DNA from: Aquimarina spongiae
GTDB lineage: Bacteria > Bacteroidota > Bacteroidia > Flavobacteriales > Flavobacteriaceae
Assembly: GCF_900141785.1 (NCBI RefSeq)
Contig: NZ_FQYP01000002.1
Span: 62,001-126,000 of the forward strand
Direction: 5' to 3'
DNA: 64,000 bases
Position numbers and translations under genes: made by a program. Below, piece by piece: positions 45,427 through 54,496 of this stretch. The notes under the pieces were generated by a model that saw only the letters and a list, made by a program, of their open reading frames with translations, did not search any database and was not told the origin of the DNA. Every line of letters begins with the position of its first letter. Positions within the stretch are counted from its first letter, which is position 1.

Positions 45427-45450
45427 TTGAAGTGATCTACATCACATTGT
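45427..45450. promoter_or_regulatory. CRP-type operator upstream of the DoxX operon
   Basis: AGTGATCTACATCACA at 45431-45446 matches the E. coli CRP palindrome (TGTGA-N6-TCACA) with one half perfect and the other short of its first T. Further 5-prime, GATCAC at 45417-45422 gives a second weak inverted repeat. A -7-like CAACTTTG at 45386-45379 on the minus strand would put the site about 65 bases upstream of the start, an activator position. Confidence 0.55.
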
Positions 45451-45478
45451 GGAAGAAAATAACCGGAAAAATATTGGA

Positions 45479-46042
45479 TTAAGAATCTAATCTACTTAGG
45501 GTCTCTCGGGAAACACCCAAATAGGCCGCAATCATTTTTTTGGGTACTCGTTGAAAAAGTGCCGGGTATTGTTCTAGTAGCATTTCATATTGTTCTTTGG
45601 TAGAACTTTTTAATAGTGCCAAAACTCGATTCTGAAGAGCAATACGTCCCATTTTACTTTTTTTTGCCCAAAAACGTTCCATTTTATGCATCTCGGCGGT
45701 AAGTTTCTCTCTATTTTCATAAGTAATGTAGAGTAGTTCGCTATCTTCAATACAATCGATATATGTTTTGGATTTTACTCGTTTCACAAAGGATTCGTAA
45801 TCAGTAATCCACCAATTTTCCATACCAAACTGTAAGATATGCTCTTTCCCCTGATCATCTACAAAATAGCTTTTTAAACACCCTTTGATAATCCAATATT
45901 CTTTATCTACATAGTCTCCTTCCTGCACAATATATTGATGCTTTTTCTTTATGGTGGGAGTAAAATGACTGAGTACAAAATCAAATTCCTCATCAGTAAG
46001 GGTAATAATTTCTTCAATATGTTGCCTAAGAGGATGTTTCAT
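45479..46042 (-). CDS. Crp/Fnr-family regulator with a CRP-like recognition helix
   Basis: A 187-residue protein with an N-terminal cyclic-nucleotide-binding-type beta roll (about 20-120) and C-terminal helix-turn-helix. The recognition helix is S178-R179-E180-T181-L-S-R184, the same R-E-T...R pattern that E. coli CRP uses to read TGTGA. The cyclic-AMP phosphate cassette is not recognisable, so the ligand is unlikely to be cAMP. It lies just upstream of, and on the same strand as, the CRP-type site and DoxX operon. Confidence 0.87.
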   Translation of the reverse strand: MKHPLRQHIEEIITLTDEEFDFVLSHFTPTIKKKHQYIVQEGDYVDKEYWIIKGCLKSYFVDDQGKEHILQFGMENWWITDYESFVKRVKSKTYIDCIEDSELLYITYENREKLTAEMHKMERFWAKKSKMGRIALQNRVLALLKSSTKEQYEMLLEQYPALFQRVPKKMIAAYLGVSRETLSRLDS

Positions 46043-46080
46043 AAGAAGTTATTTCTACAAAAAGATAACACGGGACGATC

Positions 46081-47145
46081 CTATTTCGTTTTTTTCTGAA
46101 TCCATTTGAGCATAATCTCCATAGCCTTTGGAGAGAATGTTTGTTCAATAGATGCATATTCATTTGGCAAACCCGTTTCGCTCTCCTGAAATAAATGATT
46201 TAAATTATCTAATACCATGGTTTCCACATCTACATTACCGCCTTCTTTAAGATTCTTTTCGATACTTTCGAGGTTTTCTGTTGCTGGCACTTGTAGATCA
46301 TTACTACCATTAAGTGCAAGTACTGGGCATTTGGTTTTACTAAGCGCTATTGCAGGGTCAAATTTGATAAAATCTACCAACCAAGGAATTGCTAATTGTT
46401 CTGAAAGTAAATTGAGCTGATTTTCTGGTAGCGCCGCTCCAAAAACTTTGGTAAAATAGCTTTTTAAATCCACCTCCAGTTGTGTTCTATCTGATGATAC
46501 CAAAATGATGTCATAGGCGCCTTTCATGTTTTGTTGCCCAAGCGTAATCATAGATTCCGGAACCAACATCTTTCTTTCAATTTTTTCTTTTTGCAATAAC
46601 ATTAATTGATCTCCACGCAAAGCAGAACCAGAAAGTAAAAGGACAAAAGAAACATCGTTTGATTGACTGGCAACCATGGGAGCGATCACACCTCCTAAAC
46701 TATGCCCTATCAAACCAATCTTATCTGTATCAATTTCTTTTCGAGACTTCAAATATGCAATTGCACTTTGAGTATCCCTGGCAAATCCTTCTAAACCTGT
46801 ATCATTATGACTTCCTTCAGATTTTCCGGCACCTCGATCATCTACTCTTAATACAGCAATGCCGTTCTTTGTTAAATAATCAGCGATAACCAGAAAAGGT
46901 TTATGATTCATCAATTCTGAATCCCTATTTTGAGCCCCACTCCCACTGATTAAAATTACCGAAGCAAAATCAGAACCCGTTTTCGGATATGTAAATGTAC
47001 CTGCAAGAGCAATACTATCCGTTTCGTTCTTAAAAACTACTTCTTCGACATGATAATCAAATGGTTCTTTAGGTTCTTGTGGTCTATTTTGTCCGTATAT
47101 ACATGATACTGTAATGAAAAGAAAAAACGAAAGAGTTTTATTCAT
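46081..47145 (-). CDS. Exported alpha/beta hydrolase (dienelactone-hydrolase-like)
   Basis: A 354-residue exported hydrolase (signal about 1-18, ending CIYGQ). The nucleophile elbow GHSLGG is at about residues 146-151, the acid in LALNGSNDLQVP near 273-284 and His in LDNLNHLF near 312-318. SGSGAQNRDSE is the oxyanion-loop motif of the YdeN/BD-FAE-like group, which acts on small esters or peptides. It is 39 bases upstream of the Crp/Fnr gene on the same strand. Confidence 0.83.
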   Translation of the reverse strand: MNKTLSFFLFITVSCIYGQNRPQEPKEPFDYHVEEVVFKNETDSIALAGTFTYPKTGSDFASVILISGSGAQNRDSELMNHKPFLVIADYLTKNGIAVLRVDDRGAGKSEGSHNDTGLEGFARDTQSAIAYLKSRKEIDTDKIGLIGHSLGGVIAPMVASQSNDVSFVLLLSGSALRGDQLMLLQKEKIERKMLVPESMITLGQQNMKGAYDIILVSSDRTQLEVDLKSYFTKVFGAALPENQLNLLSEQLAIPWLVDFIKFDPAIALSKTKCPVLALNGSNDLQVPATENLESIEKNLKEGGNVDVETMVLDNLNHLFQESETGLPNEYASIEQTFSPKAMEIMLKWIQKKTK

Positions 47146-47266
47146 AGGGTTAGTCGTTTCTTAAGGATATGAAATTATGTAGGCAACTTTTACTTCCAAT
47201 CTCGTATTGATGAATTATTGCCATGAGTAAAGGTAGGCAATACGGATGAATTCTTAAACATCCTTA

Positions 47267-48178
47267 CTACCAGTCATGCATTATTTTCAGGAAATAAGGA
47301 TCTACTTCGGTAGACAATCTATTTCCGAAATCCTCTTCGCTCATTTTTCCTTTCCAGGAATCATCATATTTGATCAAAAAATCATTTAAAGGTTTTAAAA
47401 TATCATTCCCTAAAGAGTCAATTAATTGTTTTGCTGTTTGTGTAAATCTCATTTGATACTGTCCATAATTTGCAGGATTCATTTCATAGTAATGCCTATC
47501 AAAATCCAATAGACTTGTATAGGACAAATCTGGTGGAGGATTCTTTAAACTAAAATCTACCAACTCCATAACATACTTCAGTTCTTTTGGTTTTTTGGTC
47601 TTATAAAAAGCATATAAACCCATATTAGCATGTATTTCTTCTAGCCATCTACTCATAGAATAGTTTTCCTGATTTTCAGGATCCTGAAAACTATGCGTTA
47701 ATTCGTGTATTACTAACTTATCAAAGAAAAGACGCATGTCTAGTTGGCCATTAGCATTGGTATAGGTACTTACCAAATCCTGTGTCATATCCTTGGGGAA
47801 ACTTTGAATCATTTCTTGGTATCCAGAAGCCATATGATTTTGTCCCGCCCCAACAATAAGGTTGCCTCGATAATACTCTGGCATCCCCACTACAGGAGAG
47901 TATGCGTTTCTAGTCCAATCTTGAGGAGCAACCACCAGCACGCAAAAATTATCTTTAGGTCCCATTATTTCAGATAAGAACTGATAGGCTTCATTTACCA
48001 AAATGGACTGTTTTTCGGCATGATTTATTTCTCCTTCGCTATATAAAGTTTGAAATACATAGTTGGTTTCCAATTGCATAAGCCCTTCATGCTTAGCAAT
48101 GTCCAAAACCGGTTGCTGCTTAGATTTACCACATGAGATGAATGTAAAAACGAACAAGAGAAGATAGGCTGATTTCAT
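47267..48178 (-). CDS. Lipoprotein zinc metallopeptidase-like protein
   Basis: A 303-residue lipoprotein (lipobox ISC, C16). A gluzincin motif H158-E159-L-T-H162 is followed 18-19 residues later by E180/E181 in WLEEIHANMG, giving the third zinc ligand. No other recognised peptidase domain. The N-terminal half contains a basic-aromatic segment without homology I can name. It is isolated, with spacers of about 120 bases either side. Confidence 0.65.
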   Translation of the reverse strand: MKSAYLLLFVFTFISCGKSKQQPVLDIAKHEGLMQLETNYVFQTLYSEGEINHAEKQSILVNEAYQFLSEIMGPKDNFCVLVVAPQDWTRNAYSPVVGMPEYYRGNLIVGAGQNHMASGYQEMIQSFPKDMTQDLVSTYTNANGQLDMRLFFDKLVIHELTHSFQDPENQENYSMSRWLEEIHANMGLYAFYKTKKPKELKYVMELVDFSLKNPPPDLSYTSLLDFDRHYYEMNPANYGQYQMRFTQTAKQLIDSLGNDILKPLNDFLIKYDDSWKGKMSEEDFGNRLSTEVDPYFLKIMHDW

Positions 48179-48298
48179 AACTATGAATTCTAGATGATAT
48201 TGAAATAGGCCTGTATTTGGTAGAAGAGCACTCTAAGATAACAAAAATCCACATAACACACTCAATAACAAACTCTTGCCCTCTGCCACGACATACTT

Positions 48299-48871
48299 TT
48301 AAAGGTTGTTTTCAGTGTTATTTTTTAATGCTCTGTTTAAACTTCGAATCGTAATCCCGAGGTAATCGGCTATATCTTGTTTCGAAACATTTAATTGTTG
48401 GTTGGCTATCAAAGCCATAAACTTTTTCAAATTATAGTCAATAGGGTGTAATTGTTGTTGAGAAGCTCTCATCGCGGTGTTACGCAATTTCACAGCTATT
48501 GCTCTTATTACAATTTGATTTAAGGCATGATGCTCATCCAACAATTTGTAGAAGTCACTTTTATACACTTTGAAAGCAGTAATCTCTGTTATAGCCTGTA
48601 CATTACTAAAACTTAACGTATCTGTAAATACTTCAATTTCACCCAGTATTTCTCCCTCGCCTACAAATTCCTGGATAAAATCTCTACCATTATCCTCATT
48701 TACAAAGCACTTGGCAATCCCTCTTTCAATGATAAAAATAGTATTACCTTTTTTGTGCTGATGAATTAAGAAATCTCCAGGATAAAAAACTTCTTTGTGT
48801 ATGCAATCCACAGTGTTCGAAGTTTTTAAATCCTTGAAATAGTCTACTAACTCTTTATTAATTCTAATCAT
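48299..48871 (-). CDS. Crp/Fnr-family regulator
   Basis: A 190-residue regulator: cyclic-nucleotide-type sensor with GNTIFIIERGIAKCF and FVGEGEILGEIEVF, then a C-terminal helix-turn-helix KQDIADYLGITIRSLNRALKNN. The recognition helix lacks the R-E-T of the other Crp/Fnr protein here and should bind a different site. It is divergent from the nucleoside hydrolase gene; the 79-base spacer holds a GGACA-AA-TGTCC inverted repeat. Confidence 0.85.
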   Translation of the reverse strand: MIRINKELVDYFKDLKTSNTVDCIHKEVFYPGDFLIHQHKKGNTIFIIERGIAKCFVNEDNGRDFIQEFVGEGEILGEIEVFTDTLSFSNVQAITEITAFKVYKSDFYKLLDEHHALNQIVIRAIAVKLRNTAMRASQQQLHPIDYNLKKFMALIANQQLNVSKQDIADYLGITIRSLNRALKNNTENNL

Positions 48872-48950
48872 GACATAGCCGGGACAAATGTCCTTTTAAT
48901 TCTCGATACAGCATGCTTACTTTGCTTCTCGTTAAAGGTACACAACTACA

Positions 48951-49907
48951 ATGAAAAAAATAATTATTGATACAGATCCTGGTATAGACGACGGAATGGC
49001 GATACAGTTAGCCTTGCATAGTCCGGAATTAGACATATTAGGTTTAACCACCATTTTTGGAAACGCATCGGTTAACATAACTACGGATAATGCCATGCGA
49101 CTTTTAGAAATTGCAGATCGAACCAATATTCCTGTTTGTAAAGGTACTGACAAACCTCTTAAAAGACCATTTGCTGGAGGTGTCCCTCAAGTACATGGAG
49201 AAGATGGTAAAGGAAACATCGAACACCCTGAAAGTAAATTAAAACCAGATCCAAGATCGGCTCACGAGTTTATGGCAGAACAGATCAAATCCCATCCGGG
49301 TCGAGTTACTATTCTTGCCATTGGTCCGCTAACGAACCTTGCACTATTGCTACAAGAATACCCAGGGATTGAAGAACTAGTAGAAGAAATTGTTATTATG
49401 GGAGGTAATGCTTTTTGTCCAGGAAATGCTACTCCTGCAGCAGAAGCAAACATCCTTTCTGATCCAGAGGCGGCGGATATTGTTTTGGGAGCTAACTGGA
49501 AAGTGCATATGATAGGGTTAGATGTTACTCACAAAGTTTTGATGACCAGCGAGCAACTTGATCGAATTGCCAATACCGAAAGTCCTTTGAACCAGTATGT
49601 CTCTACTACCTTTCATTTTTATAGAGACTTCTTTAAAAAAGTAGATCAAATTGATGGTATATATGTTCATGATTCTACTGCAGTGGTATATGTTTTGAAA
49701 AGAGCACTTTTTGAAACCAAAGATTTCCCTGTAAAAGTGGAAACTACTAATTCTATTAGTCTTGGTAAAACATGGCCTTCGATGGGTGAATCGGATCATG
49801 AGGATGGAAATGAACTCTTACCCTGGAAAAATCGCCCTAAAGTAACTATCTCTGTAGATGTGGATGCCAATACTGTTTTACAGCTTATTGAGGAGCGACT
49901 CCATTAA
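48951..49907 (+). CDS. Nucleoside hydrolase (IunH type)
   Basis: A 318-residue ribonucleoside hydrolase that splits nucleosides to base and ribose. The calcium/ribose site motif D7-T-D-P-G-I-D-D14 opens the protein, and the usual blocks follow: GLTTIFGNASV, LAIGPLTNLALLL, VIMGGNA, and VHDSTAVVYVL with the D that completes the metal site. The substrate range cannot be read off. Alone on the plus strand in a minus-strand region; the divergent Crp/Fnr gene may regulate it. Confidence 0.92.
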   Translation: MKKIIIDTDPGIDDGMAIQLALHSPELDILGLTTIFGNASVNITTDNAMRLLEIADRTNIPVCKGTDKPLKRPFAGGVPQVHGEDGKGNIEHPESKLKPDPRSAHEFMAEQIKSHPGRVTILAIGPLTNLALLLQEYPGIEELVEEIVIMGGNAFCPGNATPAAEANILSDPEAADIVLGANWKVHMIGLDVTHKVLMTSEQLDRIANTESPLNQYVSTTFHFYRDFFKKVDQIDGIYVHDSTAVVYVLKRALFETKDFPVKVETTNSISLGKTWPSMGESDHEDGNELLPWKNRPKVTISVDVDANTVLQLIEERLH

Positions 49908-49914
49908 ATCTAGT

Positions 49915-49961
49915 AATAAAAAAAGCAGAAAAGAATATGCTAGATTCTTTTCTGCTTTTTT
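49915..49961. terminator. Strong bidirectional terminator
   Basis: AAAAGCAGAAAAGAAT pairs perfectly over 16 bases with ATTCTTTTCTGCTTTT around a seven-base loop, flanked by A and T runs. It serves the convergent genes either side. Confidence 0.88.
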
Positions 49962-49988
49962 CAACGTACAACTACAAATTCCTTGTGG

Positions 49989-50762
49989 TTATAAAGAAGC
50001 TTCACCTATAAAGAAATATAAATTCTGAAGGGCTTCATCTCTTTTAGGAAATAGTGCCTGCATTCTTTCATCAGTTCCCATTTGTTGTAATCCATCCATG
50101 GAGTCAAAGTAAAATCGGTGGATCTCATCTGGCATTTCTACACTTCCTTTGGATTGAAAAGGCGCTATAAAACGTTCGAAATGGGTTCCAAATTCTGGCA
50201 TGATTTTACAAACATCATCGTGATACTCTTCAAACTGCTTTACATAACGTTCACCCTCCTTAAAATAGATCAAAGCAACACCATAGGTTTTGGTATGATC
50301 ACCGGTTTCTCTTTCAAATTTAAAATTGGTATTCTTACTGGTAAAAATAGAAATGTCCTTTATTGCAGGCATTGCATATTCATTTCGAATTTTTATAAAT
50401 TCTGGATCTTCATTAAATTTATTGAATACCTCAATACTTGGATAGGTCGCAAAATGAATCTCATCGGGCAATGCTATTTCTCCTTTTGCCAACATTTTGG
50501 GCGCAATAATACGTTCTATTTTTCCTCCATATTTTTCTAATATGGTTCCTCCTTTTTGTTTATACTCTTCAAAACGTGCTTCTTCTCCTTCTTTAAGATA
50601 TACCAAAGCTACATTTACTATTTCTTCATTTTTAACTATCATTGGGTCTACTGTTTGTACATTAGTATTAGCCTGTTCTAGCTCTTGTGTGGTAGACGTT
50701 TTACATGAGATCATCAAAAAACATATAAAAGCTACACCTACCTGTTTTATCATCGTTTTCAT
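49989..50762 (-). CDS. Lipoprotein with two DUF1330/NIPSNAP-like modules
   Basis: A 257-residue lipoprotein (lipobox ISC, C20). Two similar ferredoxin-like modules follow: one at about 45-150 (NVALVYLKEGEEARFEEYK, FATYPSIEVFNKF) and one at about 160-255 (GVALIYFKEGERYVKQFEEY, FYFDSMDGLQQM). They share a Y-x-K-E-G-E start and a PDEIH segment. I place them near DUF1330, but the family call is tentative. No active site is apparent. Confidence 0.65.
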   Translation of the reverse strand: MKTMIKQVGVAFICFLMISCKTSTTQELEQANTNVQTVDPMIVKNEEIVNVALVYLKEGEEARFEEYKQKGGTILEKYGGKIERIIAPKMLAKGEIALPDEIHFATYPSIEVFNKFNEDPEFIKIRNEYAMPAIKDISIFTSKNTNFKFERETGDHTKTYGVALIYFKEGERYVKQFEEYHDDVCKIMPEFGTHFERFIAPFQSKGSVEMPDEIHRFYFDSMDGLQQMGTDERMQALFPKRDEALQNLYFFIGEASL

Positions 50763-50769
50763 TTGTTGT

Positions 50770-51639
50770 CTAGATTAAATGCTCCATTTGTAATGTTTCC
50801 TTAATCAAGCTTTCCTGAATTGGACCCGTTTTGGTATTCAGCTCGTTCGTATTGTAATCTATGCCAACCGCTTCTCGTATAGGCCGGGTTCCTTTTTCCA
50901 TCTGAATCACATTTAAAATAGCATCCGCGATCTCTTCAGAATTTGGAGCATCTTCACTTTTAAAAAACTCTCCAAAATTTTGAAGCATCGCTGCCGGAAC
51001 GTCGCGCATTTCTCCATAGCTTTTCAGCACCTCATCATCATCTTCTTTAGGGCCACTATACAATAACCCAGAAGGATAAGGTCCTGGTTCAATAATCGTT
51101 ACATCAACGTTTAATGGTTTTAATTCATATTTCAATGATTCTGAATAGGCTTCCAGAGCGAACTTACTAGCGCAATACACACCAAAATATGGGAATACTA
51201 ATCTCCCGGCCAATGATGAAATGTTTATAATCAATCCGTCTGAAGATTTTTTAAGCAAAGGAAGGAAAGCTTTTGATGTTCGGATTACTCCAAAGAAGTT
51301 AGTATTAAACTGCTCTTCTACTTGTTGTAAACTATACGCCTCGGTAATACCTACGTACATTACTCCGGCATTGTTTACCAAAACATCTATCCCACCATCT
51401 TCTTTGGTAATTTGTTCTACTACCGCATTTACAGAGGCATCACTAGTCACATCCAAATCTGCTACTGTAATAGCAATATTTTCACTTTTTGCGATATATG
51501 CTAATGCTTCCTTTTTTTCTTTGTTTTTGCCACTTGAGTCGCGCATCGTAGCCCAAACTTTATACCCATTTCGAGCTAAGGTAAGTGCTGTTAAATAACC
51601 AAACCCGTTACTTGCTCCCGTAATCAATACATTTTTCAT
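50770..51639 (-). CDS. Short-chain dehydrogenase/reductase
   Basis: A 289-residue classical SDR with TGASNGFGYLTALTLA at the start, a V-N-N-A-G motif, catalytic Ser in NISSLAG, and Y-C-A-S-K carrying the Tyr-x-x-x-Lys pair. The acidic residue after strand 2 is replaced by MRDSSGKNK, favouring NADP(H). It lies seven bases upstream of the ABM-like lipoprotein gene and 67 bases downstream of the AraC start region, so an AraC-controlled pair is plausible. Confidence 0.88.
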   Translation of the reverse strand: MKNVLITGASNGFGYLTALTLARNGYKVWATMRDSSGKNKEKKEALAYIAKSENIAITVADLDVTSDASVNAVVEQITKEDGGIDVLVNNAGVMYVGITEAYSLQQVEEQFNTNFFGVIRTSKAFLPLLKKSSDGLIINISSLAGRLVFPYFGVYCASKFALEAYSESLKYELKPLNVDVTIIEPGPYPSGLLYSGPKEDDDEVLKSYGEMRDVPAAMLQNFGEFFKSEDAPNSEEIADAILNVIQMEKGTRPIREAVGIDYNTNELNTKTGPIQESLIKETLQMEHLI

Positions 51640-51706
51640 TAGTAATTTATTTTTCGATTAATAATGAAACAAAGATCGAAACCGGAGAGGTGGAATCGTT
51701 TTACGA

Positions 51707-52564
51707 TTAGTTCAATGATTTGCCCAAATAGGTCAATTTATATGTCGTAGGAGAAGTTCCATATCGAAGCTTAAAGGTTTTAGAAAAATGAGAAACGCTT
51801 GTAAAACCACATTCGTAGGCAATATCGGTGGTTCTTAGATCTGTAGAAATCAGCAGCTCTTTGGATTTTTCTAGTTTTTTATCTCTTAAATAGGTTGCTG
51901 GTGAAGTATTGTATATCCTTTTGAATTCCCTTTTGAATGTTGATAAACTTTGATTATTTAATATCGCTAGTTCCTCTAAAGTAATATTAGAATAGTGGTG
52001 AGCTTGTATAATTTCTCTAAAGGAATAGGTATTGGGTTCAAATAAATTTGAAAGGATGGATTGTATATCGGGTGCATTTTGTGTTTGATTTAATAACAAT
52101 ACAATTTCCTTCAATTTTAAAATTAAAATTTCTTCGTTGACCAAAGTCGGGTTTTCAAAATAAAACAAAATACCTTCGATATATTTTCGAATTAAAATGT
52201 CACTTTTAAGTTTGGACATCCCTGTATCCAAAGCCATCTTTTTTGTGAGAAACTCTGGTAGTTTATTTTCGTAGATCTTCAATAAGATTTCAGGATAAAA
52301 ATGCACCGCCAATGCTTGATAAGTATCAGATTCTCCCGAGGGTAACATATTACAGGTATAATTCCCACATTTCATCAACAGGGATTCTTCTGCCTCGATG
52401 GTGACACGTTGTGTTTCCGAAATGGAATTATATTCTCCTTGCAAAATATACAGGAAACAAGCCTCGTTGGGCATCAAAGTAGGCTTTTTGTAAGGAGGTT
52501 TCAGAATAATGGTCTCAAAAAGCAATTTACCAAATAAGTCTATGGTTTTATAATCCTGTATCAT
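51707..52564 (-). CDS. AraC-family regulator
   Basis: A 285-residue regulator close in design to the one at 43374: N-terminal cupin-like sensor with CNMLPSGESDTYQALAVHF, linker, then helix-turn-helices LEELAILNNQSLSTFKREFK and TTDIAYECGFTSVSHFSKTFK. The SDR and lipoprotein genes follow on the same strand after 67 bases and are likely targets. Confidence 0.87.
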   Translation of the reverse strand: MIQDYKTIDLFGKLLFETIILKPPYKKPTLMPNEACFLYILQGEYNSISETQRVTIEAEESLLMKCGNYTCNMLPSGESDTYQALAVHFYPEILLKIYENKLPEFLTKKMALDTGMSKLKSDILIRKYIEGILFYFENPTLVNEEILILKLKEIVLLLNQTQNAPDIQSILSNLFEPNTYSFREIIQAHHYSNITLEELAILNNQSLSTFKREFKRIYNTSPATYLRDKKLEKSKELLISTDLRTTDIAYECGFTSVSHFSKTFKLRYGTSPTTYKLTYLGKSLN

Positions 52565-52687
52565 CCTTCATTTTCTATCAAAAATACATGTTATCCCTGT
52601 ATTTTTCTTTTAAAATTAGTCCAAGCATTTGTCAATTCGGGTCAAACCAGGTTAAAATGTTCATTGATCTAAAAATCAAACACTAAG

Positions 52688-53185
52688 TCAACTCTCCTGA
52701 TATGTTTTCCTTCTTAATTCAAAAACGAAACAGCTAGTGGCATCAAAATCTCGCTCTTCAACAAATTCGAAACCGAGTCTTTTGTAAAAGCGATGTGCTT
52801 TGGTATTTGTTTTCAAAGGGTCGATTAGTATTCCATCTACGTCTGGCACTGCAAAACATCTTTGTATGGCAAGTTTCATCATTTGAGTACCATATCCTTT
52901 ATTAAGATCTGTTTCTTCTCCTATCCAAATATCGATGGCCCTTTTATTGGGCGCAACCTTTCCCCAATACTGAGTTTCTTCTAGATATGGATCAATGATT
53001 TGAATAAACCCTATTGGTCTACCTTCTAATTCGGCAACGAGCTGTTCTCTCCAAACAGGAGTATATTGTAATTCGGTTTCCCAATTCCAATCCTCATCGG
53101 GATCACAATCGATTACATGTTGCTTGGTGTCCCAATATTGCAATAGTTCGAGATCATGTATTGTAGCGGCACGAAGTGAAATCAT
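52688..53185 (-). CDS. GNAT-family N-acetyltransferase
   Basis: A 165-residue GNAT enzyme of the AAC(6')-type layout: RAATIHDLELLQYWD at the start, IGFIQIIDP strand 4, the acetyl-CoA loop GYGTQMMKLAI (about 102-112, R/Q-x-x-G-x-G/A type), and NTKAHRFYKRLGFEF near the end. The acceptor is unknown; protection from aminoglycosides is possible but not shown. It is 33 bases after the VOC gene stop on the same strand. Confidence 0.8.
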   Translation of the reverse strand: MISLRAATIHDLELLQYWDTKQHVIDCDPDEDWNWETELQYTPVWREQLVAELEGRPIGFIQIIDPYLEETQYWGKVAPNKRAIDIWIGEETDLNKGYGTQMMKLAIQRCFAVPDVDGILIDPLKTNTKAHRFYKRLGFEFVEERDFDATSCFVFELRRKTYQES

Positions 53186-53218
53186 GATAAAAACAATAGT
53201 CGAGTTTTCTTTTTTTTA

Positions 53219-53566
53219 CTATTGATCAGACCAAATGGCCAATTCATTTCCTGCTGGATCCAAAAAGTGAAATCTGCGCCCTCCAGGAAACGAAAAAATT
53301 TCTTGCGCAAGTTTTCCTCCGGACTGCAATACGGTTTCTTGTATTTCTTCCAAATTTGCGTGATACAATACCACCAAAACACCATTAACTATAGGGTCAT
53401 CCGATTTTTCAAAGCCGCCTTCCAGTCCACTATCTGCAAATGCAGTATAACCTGGCCCATAGTCTGTAAACTTCCATCCAAAGGCTTTTATGTAAAAGGC
53501 TTTTACAGCTTCCAGGTCTTTTGCTTTAAACTCTATGTAATTGATATGATTATCTTGTTGCTTCAT
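53219..53566 (-). CDS. VOC (glyoxalase/dioxygenase) family protein
   Basis: A 115-residue single-module VOC protein: INYIEFKAKDLEAVKAFYIKAF at the beginning and FHFLDPAGNELAIWS at the end, with the E of NELAIW as probable metal ligand. ETVLQSGGKLAQEIFSFPGG is the middle beta-strand block. It precedes the GNAT gene and follows the DUF1905 gene, forming a compact three-gene group. Confidence 0.8.
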   Translation of the reverse strand: MKQQDNHINYIEFKAKDLEAVKAFYIKAFGWKFTDYGPGYTAFADSGLEGGFEKSDDPIVNGVLVVLYHANLEEIQETVLQSGGKLAQEIFSFPGGRRFHFLDPAGNELAIWSDQ

Positions 53567-53581
53567 TGTTGAAAGGTATGC

Positions 53582-53878
53582 TTATAATAAAATATGTACT
53601 TTGATCTCTTCATCGATCTGGATATAAGTCTTTTTCCTAATTGCAGCTTTTACCGGTAGGATGTAGCTCTCATTCTTCGTATCATACCAAATAGCAGTAT
53701 CCCATTGGATCTCCTTAATAATAGCAGAAGCTTTCATCCTTCCCCAACCTTCTTCCTGCCACTGTAGATGTTCTCTAATTTCTTTTGACATTTCTTTGGG
53801 AACAGAAACAAAAAACCATCCTCCTGGAACATCGTGCTTCCATAATTTGGCTGAAAAAGTATATTCAATTTTTGGCAT
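53582..53878 (-). CDS. DUF1905 protein
   Basis: A 98-residue protein with the DUF1905 pattern: EYTFSAKLWKHDVPGGWFFVSVP, then GWGRMKASAIIKEIQWDTAIW and SYILPVKAAIRKK. The domain is often fused to YdeI-type proteins; here it stands alone. Function unknown. Fifteen bases before the VOC gene. Confidence 0.75.
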   Translation of the reverse strand: MPKIEYTFSAKLWKHDVPGGWFFVSVPKEMSKEIREHLQWQEEGWGRMKASAIIKEIQWDTAIWYDTKNESYILPVKAAIRKKTYIQIDEEIKVHILL

Positions 53879-53904
53879 CCGTTTTTTGCTATTGAACTAT
53901 AAAA

Positions 53905-53941
53905 ATATTAAAAAAAGCATAGGCCTTTACGCCTATGCTTT
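53905..53941 (-). terminator. Terminator of the SRPBCC operon
   Basis: AAAGCATAGGC pairs with GCCTATGCTTT (11 pairs, six-base loop); on the minus strand a seven-T run follows. Confidence 0.85.
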
Positions 53942-53971
53942 ATTAGTTATCACCAATGTATGGATTACAGA

Positions 53972-54478
53972 TTATTTGATGAATCCTACCATATTTTCTA
54001 CCATTTCGGTTACAGCTCTTTGTAAAAAGGCTCTAAATTGAATCTCGGTCATATTCGGGTTTTTCAGGAATTCATAATTAGACGTCCATACAATCATCGA
54101 TTTATTTAATCCCATATCTACGACCCGAAAACTATTCTCTACCTTCTTTGCCGGAACTCCTTCTACCACTTGCCACGTATAGGTTCGGTCACTATCATCA
54201 AACTTCATGATTTTTTCTTTAAACTTTCCCTTTCCATCGGGTGCAGTACACACTCTGGTCCCACCTATTCCTTTTGGGCCTATCCATTCTACCTTACCTA
54301 CAAAAGAGGATATCTTATCAATATTATCCATTTTTCGTATTTGCTCCCAGACCTTATCTGCAGAAAAATCTACATGTGATACATAACTCAAATCTGATTT
54401 GTGATTTTGTGCTTGTACCTGAAACGTTCCTACTACAGTAACTATTATTATTACAACTTGTTTAATCTTTTTTTTCAT
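53972..54478 (-). CDS. Exported SRPBCC (START-like) protein
   Basis: A 168-residue exported helix-grip protein (signal about 1-23). The START-like pattern is HVDFSADKVWEQIRKMDNIDKISSF at the beginning and RTYTWQVVEGVPAKKVENSFRV in the central strands. IVWTSNYEF and the long C-terminal helix close the cavity. Fourth gene of the SRPBCC operon, 18 bases after the NTF2-like gene. Confidence 0.75.
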   Translation of the reverse strand: MKKKIKQVVIIIVTVVGTFQVQAQNHKSDLSYVSHVDFSADKVWEQIRKMDNIDKISSFVGKVEWIGPKGIGGTRVCTAPDGKGKFKEKIMKFDDSDRTYTWQVVEGVPAKKVENSFRVVDMGLNKSMIVWTSNYEFLKNPNMTEIQFRAFLQRAVTEMVENMVGFIK

Positions 54479-54496
54479 TTTGTTATGTGTATATTG

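Noticed and set aside
45417-45437. GATCAC-N9-GTGATC inverted repeat
   Set aside because: Overlaps the better CRP-type palindrome and its long spacer makes it a weaker candidate.
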